A DNA stretch of 8,416 nucleotides from Planctomycetota bacterium (GTDB lineage Bacteria; Planctomycetota; Planctomycetia; Pirellulales; Lacipirellulaceae): the NCBI GenBank assembly GCA_022615465.1, contig JAKEGR010000032.1, positions 1 through 8,416 of the forward strand, in the 5' to 3' direction. The notes under the pieces are model-generated. The model saw nothing but the letters and a program-made list of their open reading frames with translations. It ran no database searches and was not told the DNA's origin. A program made the translations under genes and the position numbers. This document shows, piece after piece, positions 1 through 7,190 of this stretch. The stretch's first letter is position 1, and each line of letters opens with the position of its first letter.

Positions 1-68
1 ACTGGCTGCCTGAAATTACCAATAACCGACTTCTTCAACGGGCTGCTAGCAATGGTAGCATCGTGCCG

Positions 69-1460
69 CTATTGGCGCGCGATACCCATGGGTGACGCTG
101 GAAGTAGTATCGAGACCTCCGCACCACATCCCGCCACTTGATTGACGACTACCTGCCCGCCGTGGTCGGTGACGATTCGCCAGCACTTCGAGAGGCCGAA
201 GCCGAGACCACGGCCGGCTTCGCGCCCGCTAACGAACGGGTCGAACAGGTGACGGCGGACCTCGTCCGAAATACCAGGACCGTCGTCTCGGACAGCGACC
301 GTTGCCAGACTCGGCTCGCCTTTCATGGCATGATCGGACTCGCGAACGCTGACCCAGACGTTGCCGCCCGCGCCAACCGCCTCGACCGCATTGGTGAGAA
401 CGGCCCGGATCGCAACGGCGAGTTGTGTATCATCGGCCTCGATTTGGAGCGGGCCACTGCCCAAGTCGCTTTCGATCTGGATCTTGCGCTCTGCCGCTTC
501 ATCACGCAACTCGGCCACTACGCGCTCGACAATCTGCCGCAAGTCGCATGGCGCCAGTTCAAGCTTCGGCGGCCGGGCGAAGAGCATCAAGTCCGCAATC
601 ATTTCGTGCGCCCGCATTGCCTGGCGATGGATGGCCGCCAGCTTCCTCTGCCGTTCCGGCTCGGTTTCCTCAGCGAGCAGCGTTTGCGCCCGGGCGGCAA
701 TGTTGGCGAGCGGGTTGTTGATTTCGTGGCTGGCACCGTAGGCCAGTTCTTTCAACGATTCGAGCTTCTCCTGTTCAAGCCGGCGTTCGAAGTCGGCTAA
801 CTGCTCTTCATGTGCCGTGAGCTTGGCCACCAGCGATGGCAATCGCCACTCGATGCCGCGTTCTTCGGCAAGGAAATAGGCCGTGAGCGGGAGAATGGCT
901 GAGGGCTTGGTCCTTGTCAAAGAATCGCTTGATGAGACGGGCGTCATGGCCTCCTGGCGGCCTTCGGCAAGTGCCTCAGGCCAGGCAGTGAGCAGCGCGT
1001 TGGCAGCAGCCAGGATACGAGAAAAGTACGTCTCGCTTTCTGCCAGTTTGGTTGGGAAGGTCGCTCCACTGGCGGGAGCCTCCATGACGCCTGCCTGGTA
1101 CAAGACACTTGCCAGCATCGTTGCATGATGGTGGGAGTTGCCGGCCTCGACTCGGGACACCGCATTTGGCGGCATACCATGGATTTTGGCGGAGAGTTTC
1201 TTGGCAAGCCCTTCCGTCAGCCAGGCGCCCGCTTCGGCCGCTGTCTTCGGCTCAACCGCCTGCTGTTGTCGTGCCGTGCGGCTAGTCCATACCGCCAGCG
1301 CTGGGTCGGCAACCAGGGTTGCGACCAATTCGCGTTGGGCGGCGGTCCTATTGGGTGCCAATAGCGCACGCTCGAACGCGACCGCGGTTCGATCAGCGAT
1401 GGGCACGAGACGCTCGCGCCCCGCTTCGGCCTCATCTGCTTGCCGCAAGAGATACAACAT
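69..1460 (-). CDS. Soluble sensor histidine kinase (HisKA + HATPase_c)
   Basis: Autophosphorylating sensor kinase, most likely the partner of the response regulator just upstream. Numbering from the ATG at 1460 (463 aa), the H-box ASHEINNPLANI carries the phospho-accepting His245. The catalytic ATPase domain shows the N-box LTNAVEAV (Asn357), the G1 box DDGPGI (392-397), an F-box-like LFDPF and the G2 box GRGLGFGLS (from about 416). A charged helical stretch at about 210-240 precedes the H-box. No transmembrane segment or signal peptide is visible, so it is probably cytoplasmic. The N-terminal 200 residues match no sensor domain I can name with confidence; the piece LVADPALAVWTS faintly recalls HDOD domains. 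The frame can be extended to a TTG at 1520, which would overlap the regulator by 40 bases; I prefer the ATG 20 bases after the regulator stop. Neither start has a clear Shine-Dalgarno. The 68 bases beyond the stop hold no clear terminator. Confidence 0.9.
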   Translation of the reverse strand: MLYLLRQADEAEAGRERLVPIADRTAVAFERALLAPNRTAAQRELVATLVADPALAVWTSRTARQQQAVEPKTAAEAGAWLTEGLAKKLSAKIHGMPPNAVSRVEAGNSHHHATMLASVLYQAGVMEAPASGATFPTKLAESETYFSRILAAANALLTAWPEALAEGRQEAMTPVSSSDSLTRTKPSAILPLTAYFLAEERGIEWRLPSLVAKLTAHEEQLADFERRLEQEKLESLKELAYGASHEINNPLANIAARAQTLLAEETEPERQRKLAAIHRQAMRAHEMIADLMLFARPPKLELAPCDLRQIVERVVAELRDEAAERKIQIESDLGSGPLQIEADDTQLAVAIRAVLTNAVEAVGAGGNVWVSVRESDHAMKGEPSLATVAVRDDGPGISDEVRRHLFDPFVSGREAGRGLGFGLSKCWRIVTDHGGQVVVNQVAGCGAEVSILLPASPMGIARQ

Positions 1461-1480
1461 GACAAGGCTCAAAGAGCCAT

Positions 1481-2062
1481 TCAGCCGCGGGCGGGCGTCT
1501 CCACTTCGAGCAGCCGACAAACGCGTTCCACTAGTTGTTCCACGTCGAACGGCTTCTTGAGAAAGTCGTTTGCGCCGGCGTCGCGCAACTGCTGGATCTT
1601 GTCCTCTTCCACCATTCCCGAGATGCAGATAATTTTCACGTCGTCCATCATCTTGTCACTGCGGACAAGCTGACACACTTCCTTGCCGTTGATGTCCGGC
1701 AACATGACGTCGAGGACCACCAGATCAGGCCGAAATTCTTTGATCAGCATTCCGGCGCCGAAGCCGTTGTTTACGCTGCGAACCTCGAACCGTCCGTCGC
1801 GCTTAATCTGATCGACGATCAGTTCCACGAGGTCTTCGTCGTCATCGACAACGAGCACCTTGCGTTTGCCGCTGTCGAGGGCGTCCGTCGGGATGCTGTT
1901 GTCCCGCATGAACGCATAGAGCTGATCGCGCGGAATGCGACGAAAGCGGCTTCCAGGTACGCGGAAGCCCTTCAACTGGCCCGAATCGAAGCAACGAATA
2001 ATCGTTTGCTGACTAACTTTGCAGATCTTTGCGGCTTCGCCGGTTGTAAAGACAGTTTTCAT
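1481..2062 (-). CDS. Response regulator: N-terminal excisionase-type HTH + C-terminal receiver
   Basis: 193-aa regulator, probably phosphorylated by the downstream kinase. Residues 1-55 form a MerR/excisionase-like winged helix: TTGEAAKICKVSQQTI gives the helix-turn-helix, and a basic PGSRFRRIPR strand forms the wing. After a short linker, residues 67-188 are a CheY-like receiver with the acidic cluster Asp73-Asp75 in VVDDDED, phospho-acceptor Asp118 in LVVLDVMLPD, Ser148 in ISGM and the conserved Lys170 in KKPF. All receiver key residues are present, so it should be switchable. The order DNA-binding then receiver is the reverse of OmpR or NarL regulators. Purine-rich AAGGAG and AGGGG stretches lie 17 and 12 bases before the ATG, so the ribosome site is not ideal. 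The kinase gene follows 20 bases downstream, or overlaps if its TTG start is used, which supports co-transcription. Its targets cannot be told from this window. Confidence 0.93.
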   Translation of the reverse strand: MKTVFTTGEAAKICKVSQQTIIRCFDSGQLKGFRVPGSRFRRIPRDQLYAFMRDNSIPTDALDSGKRKVLVVDDDEDLVELIVDQIKRDGRFEVRSVNNGFGAGMLIKEFRPDLVVLDVMLPDINGKEVCQLVRSDKMMDDVKIICISGMVEEDKIQQLRDAGANDFLKKPFDVEQLVERVCRLLEVETPARG

Positions 2063-2540
2063 ACGCTTGAACCACCCCTCTCCTTAGTTGATGGTAAGAC
2101 AATCCGCGTCCAAGGGTACGCGGCCGGCGATCGAACCAAGCTCAATGCCATTCCGTCCAAAGGTCACGCCTAACCAAGGGACAAAAACCACCCTCTAGCA
2201 CCTGGTATCCGTAGAACCCTTAATTGCCTGCTGTTTCCACAATCCCAGAGAGCTATACAATCGGCAATGTTAGCCGCTTCTTCCGAAGCTGCCTGTTTTG
2301 CCAGATGCTTGCGAATTATATCGAAGACCGTGACCTAGTCAATATCGTTTGGCTTGATGCAACTGATTGTTAGTAAATGACTTGTGGCATATTGTCAATG
2401 TCGCGCCAGATTTTCCAAACCGACCAAATCGACTCGGGTGACGCTGGACACCCTCATGCCCACCACAGTGTGAACACCCATGCAAACCGCGCGTTTTAAG
2501 CAATTTCACGGGAATAAGCAGACGAACGCCTCGGCGTAAT
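2063..2540. other. Intergenic region between mnmG and the response regulator; long 5' leader
   Basis: This 478-base stretch separates the mnmG stop from the regulator start, both on the minus strand. I see no convincing gene. It holds the predicted regulator promoter at 2315-2342, which implies a leader of about 245 bases. Within that leader is a GC-rich hairpin, CCGCGT at 2104-2109 pairing with ACGCGG at 2118-2123 across an 8-base loop. In the minus-strand transcript it is followed by a modestly T-rich ATTGTCTT, so it could be a weak attenuator or just secondary structure. A perfect TTGACA (minus strand, 2393-2398) lies further upstream but lacks a good partner -10 element. No clear intrinsic terminator for mnmG is visible. 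Confidence 0.55.
2315..2342 (-). promoter_or_regulatory. Predicted sigma70-type promoter for the two-component operon
   Basis: On the minus strand there is a -35 element TTGACT (2342-2337), a 16-base spacer and a perfect -10 element TATAAT (2320-2315). Eleven of twelve positions match the sigma70 consensus, and the promoter points at the regulator and kinase genes. Transcription would start near 2308, leaving an unusually long leader of about 245 bases before the regulator ATG. The surrounding 80 bases are AT-richer than the genes. Seen directly in sequence; activity is inferred. Confidence 0.6.
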
Positions 2541-4433
2541 CTACCGGTTCATAGTCTGCTGCGACCGAGCCGACCGGGCCTTGCCATCGAGGTGAACCAT
2601 CAGCAACGCCACATCCGCGGGGGTGATGCCGCTGATCCGGCTAACCTGGGCAAGATTTCGCGGCCGGATGCGAGACAGCTTTTCGCGGGCCTCGGCCCGA
2701 AGTTGCACGATTCGTTCGTAACGGAAATCCTCGGGGATGCGTTTATCGGCCAGACGCATCTGGCGATCCACCTCGGTCTGCTGACGAGCGATATAGCCGG
2801 CATATTTCAAGTCGCATAGTACTTGTCTCGCGACCTCAAGGTCGACGCTCGCCAGAGCCGGCACATGAGTGACGGCATGAGACCATTCGGCGTCAGGCCG
2901 ACGCAACAGCTTCGACAATCGCATGCCGCCGGCGGGCGTGCCTTCGAGAATTGCCGTGACGCGTTCGATTTCCACAAGCTTTGCCTGCAATCGCGACCAA
3001 CGTTCCTCACCAACCAGTCCGCAGGCATTCGCTAACGGCGTGAGGCGGCGGTCGGCATTATCGTGACGCAACAGGATTCGATATTCCGCGCGGCTGGTGA
3101 ACATGCGGTACGGTTCCTCCACGCCGCAGGTGACCAGATCGTCGATCAGTACGCCGATATACGCCTCGTTGCGGTTGGGAATCAGCGGCTCGCGGCCCAA
3201 CAGCGCCAGCGCCGAGTTTGCGCCTGCGATCAGTCCTTGGGCGGCAGCCTCTTCGTAGCCGGTCGTGCCATTGATTTGGCCGGCAAAATAAAGTCCGGCG
3301 ATTTGCTTTGTTTCCAGCGTAGGCTGCAATTGATCGGGAGGTACGTAGTCGTACTCGACTGCATACCCGTAACGCATGATCTCGGCCCGCTCCAGGCCGG
3401 GGATCCAGCGGAGCATTTCGTCCTGCACGTCGCGTGGCAGGCTCGTCGGCAACCCATTGACGTACACCTCGAGCGTGCGGCGACCTTCCGGTTCGAGAAA
3501 CAATTGATGCTGTGGCTTGTCGGCAAACCGCACAACCTTGTCTTCGATCGATGGGCAGTACCGCGGGCCGCTTGACTGAATCTGCCCGCTATACATCGGC
3601 GCGCGATGGAGATTGGCGCGAATCAAATTGTGTACCGCCTCGTTCGTGTGCGTGATGTAGCAGGGCAATTGCTTGACTTCGAGGCGATCCGTAAGAAACG
3701 AAAACGGCTTCGGATCCTCATCGCCCGGATGCAGTTCGAGACGGTCGTAATCGATCGTTCGTCCGTTGAGCCGCGGCGGCGTCCCCGTCTTGAAGCGGGC
3801 GAGGCGAAAGCCGAGTCCCGTGAGCGATCCGCTGATGCCGGCGGTTGTTCCTTCGCCGGCGCGACCGCCGGGCGTCTTCGTTTCGCCCGTGTGCATGATT
3901 GCCCGGAGAAAGGTGCCGGTCGTGAGCACGACGGCCCGCGCGCGATACTCCGCACCTCCACGCACACGCACGCCGACGACACGCAGGGAGTGCTCGCTCC
4001 CTGCTCCACCCTCCCTGCTCCCTCTTCCCTCCGTCAGCAATTCATCGACCACTTCCTGCCGCAAGGTGAGGTTGGGCTGCGTCTCGACCAATCGCTTGAT
4101 TTCGGCCTGATAGGCGCTCTTATCCGCCTGTGCTCGCGGGCTGTGCATGGCCGGGCCTTTGCGGCGATTGAGCATGCGGAACTGAATGCCGGTGGCATCG
4201 ATGGCCCGGCCCATCGCGCCGCCGAGGGCGTCGATCTCGCGCACGATCTGCCCCTTGCCCACGCCGCCGATAGCCGGGTTGCAGCTCATCTGGCCAACCG
4301 TGTCGCAATGGATCGTGAGCAGGGCCGTTTTCGCACCCAACCGGGCGGCGGCCAGTGCGGCCTCGGTTCCCGCATGGCCCGCGCCGACCACGATCACATC
4401 GTATTCATACTGATTCATCATCCCCTTGAGCAT
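2541..4433 (-). CDS. mnmG: tRNA uridine-5-carboxymethylaminomethyl modification enzyme MnmG (GidA)
   Basis: FAD-dependent enzyme that, with the GTPase MnmE, installs the (carboxymethyl)aminomethyl group on C5 of the wobble uridine of certain tRNAs. It acts in the cytoplasm. The N-terminal Rossmann fingerprint [11 protein letters not shown] lies at 16-26. The family block [18 protein letters not shown] (about 49-66) includes conserved Cys51. The first GidA signature, [15 protein letters not shown] (about 288-302), includes conserved Cys292. The second, [17 protein letters not shown], is near residue 390. The C-terminal helical region ends with the typical [14 protein letters not shown] segment. 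At 630 aa it is of normal family length, but residues about 135-151 are an extra glycine/serine/arginine-rich loop encoded by a repeat (separate entry). The start is ambiguous: Met1, Met5 and Met6 are all in frame, and an AAGGGG just before Met5 favours Met6 or Met5. No rsmG, mnmE or parAB neighbour is present, and the gene stands alone between unrelated genes. Confidence 0.97.
   Translation of the reverse strand: MLKGMMNQYEYDVIVVGAGHAGTEAALAAARLGAKTALLTIHCDTVGQMSCNPAIGGVGKGQIVREIDALGGAMGRAIDATGIQFRMLNRRKGPAMHSPRAQADKSAYQAEIKRLVETQPNLTLRQEVVDELLTEGRGSREGGAGSEHSLRVVGVRVRGGAEYRARAVVLTTGTFLRAIMHTGETKTPGGRAGEGTTAGISGSLTGLGFRLARFKTGTPPRLNGRTIDYDRLELHPGDEDPKPFSFLTDRLEVKQLPCYITHTNEAVHNLIRANLHRAPMYSGQIQSSGPRYCPSIEDKVVRFADKPQHQLFLEPEGRRTLEVYVNGLPTSLPRDVQDEMLRWIPGLERAEIMRYGYAVEYDYVPPDQLQPTLETKQIAGLYFAGQINGTTGYEEAAAQGLIAGANSALALLGREPLIPNRNEAYIGVLIDDLVTCGVEEPYRMFTSRAEYRILLRHDNADRRLTPLANACGLVGEERWSRLQAKLVEIERVTAILEGTPAGGMRLSKLLRRPDAEWSHAVTHVPALASVDLEVARQVLCDLKYAGYIARQQTEVDRQMRLADKRIPEDFRYERIVQLRAEAREKLSRIRPRNLAQVSRISGITPADVALLMVHLDGKARSARSQQTMNR
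3983..4030 (-). repeat. Heptad tandem repeat plus palindrome inserted in frame in mnmG
   Basis: On the plus strand, five 7-base units run without a break from 3996 to 4030: GCTCCCT, GCTCCAC, CCTCCCT, GCTCCCT, CTTCCCT. Just before them, GCAGGGAG (3983-3990) is an inverted copy that pairs perfectly with CTCCCTGC (3997-4004) around a 6-base loop, giving an 8-bp hairpin. The block is purine-rich on the mnmG coding strand and encodes residues about 135-151, rich in Gly, Arg, Ser and Glu. Comparison with the E. coli MnmG sequence as I remember it (DLIVE directly followed by NDRVVGA) suggests that roughly 13-16 residues are added between two strands that otherwise align. The repeat is seen directly; its origin as an insertion is inferred. 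Confidence 0.75.
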
Positions 4434-4533
4434 ATCTCAGCGGCAGGCAACGTGGAAAGACGGCAACCCGGAGTTATGGTACATTGGGGGTGTGTTTTGG
4501 GTCGTACTTTTGACGAATAAGCTAGTTGTCGGC
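4434..4533. promoter_or_regulatory. Divergent intergenic region between mnmG and the esterase gene
   Basis: About 100 bases separate the two divergently transcribed genes, so promoters for both should lie here or within the first codons. A TTGACG at 4510-4515 on the plus strand resembles a -35 element, but no acceptable -10 follows at the right distance before the predicted start at 4534. I could not identify a convincing promoter for either gene. The plus-strand frame is open back to an ATG at 4426, but that longer start would overlap mnmG and put 36 extra residues before the signal peptide. Confidence 0.35.
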
Positions 4534-5748
4534 ATGGCGCACCAACCTGAAAACCGTTCTAGAACAATACGCTTGATGGTGTGCGTTGCCATCGCATACG
4601 GAGTGTTTTCTTTGTCTACCGCGGACTCTGCCGAACCGAACTACGATGAGTCGCGCGTGCCAGCGTACACGCTGCCCGATCTTCTAGTGACGCAAGACGC
4701 TCGCCCCGTGAAGTCCGCAACGATGTGGCGGGCCACGCGCCGGCCAGAGCTGCTCGATCTGTTCGCAACCCAAGTCTATGGTCGGCGGATGACGAAGCCC
4801 GCAGCCGCGCGGTACGAGGTCACGGAGACTTCGGCCCTTGAGGGAACGGCCCGCCGCAAACAAGTCAACGTCGATTTCGTTGCTGGCGATAAGACCATCC
4901 CCGGCTTGACGATCACGATGTATGTGCCAGCCGGCCGCCGTGCGGTGCCAGCGTTCGTGGGCCTGCACTTGTTCGATACGTCGGCCAAGGAGCCAAAGCC
5001 GGCCATGCCCATCGAGGCTATTCTGCAGCGCGGCTATGCAATCGCCACGCTCAATGCGAGTGATTTCTGTCCCGATGACAAGGACAGGTTCCGCGAAGGA
5101 GTATTAGCCCATGATTACCCTGGCCGCAACGGCCCACCTGGGCCGGAAGAGCCTGGCGCGATTGCCACCTGGGCATGGGGCCTCAGCCGAGCGATGGATT
5201 ATTTCGAGACCGACGCTGACATCGATGCCAATCGTGTTGCCGTGATTGGCCATTCGCGGATGGGTAAGACCGCGCTGTGGGCTGGCGCGGAGGATGAGCG
5301 GTTTGCGATCGTGATTTCCAACGAGTCGGGCTGTGGCGGCGCGGCGCTCAGCCGCCGCCAATTTGGGGAGACTGTCCGCGCGATAAACGACCGGTTTCCC
5401 CACTGGTTCTGCGGCAACTTCCGCCAGTACAACGACAAGGAAGACACGCTGCCGGTTGATCAGCACATGCTGATTGCCCTCATCGCGCCGCGGCCGGTGT
5501 ATGTCGCCAGCGCGGAAGAGGACCGCTGGGCCGATCCACGCGGCGAATTTCTGGCGGCGTTCCACGCCAGCCCCGTCTATCATTTGTTGGGGACCGATGG
5601 TTTACCCGCCGACGAAATGCCGCCGATCGACAACCCCGTCCACGGCACCATTGCCTACCACATCCGCGCCGGCGAACACGACCTGGCCCGCTACGACTGG
5701 GAGCAGTATCTCCACTTTGCGGATCGCCAGTGGAAGCAGGAAAAATAA
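4534..5748 (+). CDS. Secreted CE15-like glucuronoyl esterase (alpha/beta hydrolase)
   Basis: Predicted exported esterase related to carbohydrate esterase family 15, which cleaves the ester between 4-O-methylglucuronic acid on xylan and lignin alcohols. Related planctomycete proteins are often labelled acetyl xylan esterase, so the exact substrate is open. Numbering from Met at 4534 (404 aa), residues 1-33 form a signal peptide with a basic start, hydrophobic VCVAIAYGVFSLS and a likely cut after ADSA. The nucleophile elbow is GHSRMGK with Ser241 and the adjacent oxyanion Arg242. Glu264 lies in ISNESGCGGAALSRR, 23 residues after the serine, the spacing I recall for bacterial CE15 enzymes. His382, in IRAGEHDL near the C-terminus, would complete the triad. 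A longer ATG start at 4426 would overlap mnmG and bury the signal peptide; Met51 of that frame (4576) is another option. No strong Shine-Dalgarno is present. The glycosidase-like gene follows 69 bases downstream. Confidence 0.85.
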   Translation: MAHQPENRSRTIRLMVCVAIAYGVFSLSTADSAEPNYDESRVPAYTLPDLLVTQDARPVKSATMWRATRRPELLDLFATQVYGRRMTKPAAARYEVTETSALEGTARRKQVNVDFVAGDKTIPGLTITMYVPAGRRAVPAFVGLHLFDTSAKEPKPAMPIEAILQRGYAIATLNASDFCPDDKDRFREGVLAHDYPGRNGPPGPEEPGAIATWAWGLSRAMDYFETDADIDANRVAVIGHSRMGKTALWAGAEDERFAIVISNESGCGGAALSRRQFGETVRAINDRFPHWFCGNFRQYNDKEDTLPVDQHMLIALIAPRPVYVASAEEDRWADPRGEFLAAFHASPVYHLLGTDGLPADEMPPIDNPVHGTIAYHIRAGEHDLARYDWEQYLHFADRQWKQEK

Positions 5749-5759
5749 CCCGGCAAAGC

Positions 5760-5783
5760 CCGCCTGGGGGATGGCCAGGGCGG
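5760..5783 (+). other. Intercistronic hairpin between esterase and glycosidase-like genes
   Basis: CCGCCTGG (5760-5767) pairs with CCA and GGCGG (5775-5777 and 5779-5783), with one bulged G at 5778 and a 7-base loop. It lies 11 bases after the esterase stop and has no run of T after it, so it does not look like an intrinsic terminator. It could stabilise or process a shared transcript. The pairing is seen; any role is a guess. Confidence 0.35.
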
Positions 5784-5817
5784 TGAGTCACAACGAACAT
5801 TTGGTGCAGGGAGTACC

Positions 5818-7029
5818 ATGCCAGATTCATTTCGCGAGTTGATAACCGGCTGGTTTGGAATGATGTTTCTTTTCCTGGGCGCCGCGAGCAGCGATGCTCA
5901 GATGCTCACCGCGGAGGAGTTTCTCATTCTGCCGTATGTGCATCGCAAGATGAACCTCAAGGAGCTGGAGGAAATTCGCGACTCCGGCCACAACCTGGCC
6001 GGCATGGTTTCCGTCGAAGACCTGGACCTTCTCCAGAAAGCCGGCCTGAAGGGAATCGTAATCGACCCGACGGTCCACGCAGGCGACGCGGAAGCGGAGC
6101 TGAGTGACGAAGAGATCGAAAAGCGGGTCACGGCCGTTGTCCGGCGAGTGAATGGACACCCGGCGGCGTTCGGCTATTTTCTCCGCGATGAGCCGAGCGC
6201 GCGCATCTTTCCCGGATTGGCTCGATGGACTGCTGCCTACCGCAAGGCAGACCCCAAGGCCCGCCCCGTCATCAACCTGTTTCCGAATTACGCTTTTCCC
6301 GAAACATTAGGCAGCGACACGTACCGGAAGCATGTCGAGGACTTCGTGCGGCTCGTCAAGCCGCCGCTGCTGAGCTACGATCACTACGCCCTGATGGACG
6401 ACGGCAGCCTCCGAGATGGTTACTTCCAGAACCTGGAGGTGATCCGCGAGGTGGCGCTCGCGAACAACATCCCCTTCTGCAACGTGGTCCTCTCCAATGC
6501 CCACTTCCATTACGCGGATCCGAGCGACGGCGGGCTGCGATTCCAGGTCTACACGACGCTGGCCTATGGCGCACGCGGAATCTGCTACTTCACCTACTGG
6601 GCGCCGCCGGTGGGCAATTATCGGCTGGCCCCGATCGATCAGTTCGGCAACAAGACGCCCACTTGGGACATGCTTCGCAACGTGAATTTGCAGATTCACA
6701 AGCTTGGGCCAACCTACATCAAGCTGAAAAGCGTCAACGTGTTCCACCACCCCAACGTACCCGCCGAGTGCCGCGCAATCTCCACGGCAAAGCACGTGGC
6801 GGACGCAGGAGGCGGAGACCTGCTTGTCGGAGAATTCGACGGATCGGCCGGGGAGGCCGTTGCGCTCGTAGTGAACAAAGACTTGCACCATTCATGCCCG
6901 TTCTGGGTGAGCTTCCAACGCGCCGGCACGGTGATGATGGTCAACTCGTACACGGGCGCGCACGAGCCGTTCGGCGGCGAGAACGGCTGGCTTGCCGCCG
7001 GGCAGGGCATGTTGCTCTATGTGAAGTAG
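5818..7029 (+). CDS. Secreted TIM-barrel glycoside-hydrolase-like protein
   Basis: 403-aa exported protein. Residues 1-27 form a signal peptide (hydrophobic WFGMMFLFLGAA, likely cut after SSDA). The rest reads like an (alpha/beta)8 barrel followed by a C-terminal beta-rich domain from about 303. Barrel-like strands include LAGMVS, GIVID, FGYFLRDEP (117-126), PVINLFPNY, LLSYDHYAL (184-192), NIPFCNVVL and RGICYFTYW. Asp124-Glu125 in RDEP is the likely acid/base position of clan GH-A-like enzymes, and the aromatic-rich TYWAPP segment would line a sugar-binding cleft. I cannot assign a GH family, and the second catalytic carboxylate is not certain. AGGGAG (5808-5813) lies four bases before the ATG and supports this start. 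The gene follows the CE15-like esterase on the same strand with a 69-base gap, so co-transcription and a joint role in polysaccharide degradation outside the cytoplasm are likely. Confidence 0.75.
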   Translation: MPDSFRELITGWFGMMFLFLGAASSDAQMLTAEEFLILPYVHRKMNLKELEEIRDSGHNLAGMVSVEDLDLLQKAGLKGIVIDPTVHAGDAEAELSDEEIEKRVTAVVRRVNGHPAAFGYFLRDEPSARIFPGLARWTAAYRKADPKARPVINLFPNYAFPETLGSDTYRKHVEDFVRLVKPPLLSYDHYALMDDGSLRDGYFQNLEVIREVALANNIPFCNVVLSNAHFHYADPSDGGLRFQVYTTLAYGARGICYFTYWAPPVGNYRLAPIDQFGNKTPTWDMLRNVNLQIHKLGPTYIKLKSVNVFHHPNVPAECRAISTAKHVADAGGGDLLVGEFDGSAGEAVALVVNKDLHHSCPFWVSFQRAGTVMMVNSYTGAHEPFGGENGWLAAGQGMLLYVK

Positions 7030-7082
7030 TTTCGTGCGCCACCGGTGACGAGACGATTGCCTTGCGGCCGATTCCGCATTGT

Positions 7083-7111
7083 TTGCCGCAGGCTGTTCCA
7101 ATGCACATAAT
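7083..7111 (+). promoter_or_regulatory. Predicted promoter for the cupin gene
   Basis: A -35-like TTGCCG (7083-7088), a 17-base spacer and a -10-like CATAAT (7106-7111) match nine of twelve consensus positions. Transcription would start near 7118, about 73 bases before the cupin ATG. It lies in the 161-base gap after the glycosidase-like gene, so the cupin may be expressed on its own as well as by read-through. Confidence 0.45.
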
Positions 7112-7137
7112 TCTTGCGACAGGTCCGGCTTTCACAC

Positions 7138-7158
7138 TGTTGTTTGCGTCGAACAACA
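7138..7158 (+). other. AT-rich hairpin in the cupin leader
   Basis: TGTTGTT (7138-7144) pairs perfectly with AACAACA (7152-7158). The stem can continue through a G-T wobble and a G-C pair to leave a 3-base loop. It sits about 30 bases before the cupin start, just upstream of its ribosome site, and has no T-run after it. A leader structure is possible, but chance cannot be excluded. Confidence 0.25.
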
Positions 7159-7190
7159 AGTGATGCCGTTCATCGATCCCCGGAGGTGCC

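Noticed and set aside
44..60. Inverted repeat TGCTA ... TAGCA after the kinase stop
   Set aside because: It has a five-base stem and a seven-base loop with no T-run on the minus strand. It is too weak to call a terminator and expected by chance.
1535..2173. Plus-strand open frame opposite the response regulator
   Set aside because: It is antisense to a receiver protein with every key residue present. The translation resembles no known family.
2370..2398. Second promoter using the perfect TTGACA on the minus strand at 2398-2393
   Set aside because: The hexamer at a 17-base spacing (TACTAA) matches the -10 consensus at only three positions, so the downstream promoter at 2315-2342 is preferred.
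88..2449. 13-base repeat GGGTGACGCTGGA near 90 and again near 2437
   Set aside because: One copy is kinase coding sequence and the other intergenic, with no shared flanks. A single 13-base match in a window of this size is close to chance expectation.
2526..2537. ACGCC TC GGCGT palindrome just after the mnmG stop as a terminator
   Set aside because: The loop would be only two bases, or four with a 4-bp stem, and the following minus-strand sequence is only mildly T-rich. Not supported as an intrinsic terminator.
3606..4520. Long plus-strand open frame (304 codons) opposite mnmG
   Set aside because: It lies entirely antisense to the strongly recognisable MnmG sequence and the mnmG upstream region. 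Its translation shows no family motif and is rich in Arg and His, as expected for a shadow frame in GC-rich DNA.
6225..7163. Plus-strand open frame (312 codons) overlapping the glycosidase-like gene
   Set aside because: It is in another frame of a gene that has a signal peptide, a ribosome site and a barrel-like sequence. The alternative protein is low-complexity Arg/Gln/Pro-rich and has no recognisable motif.
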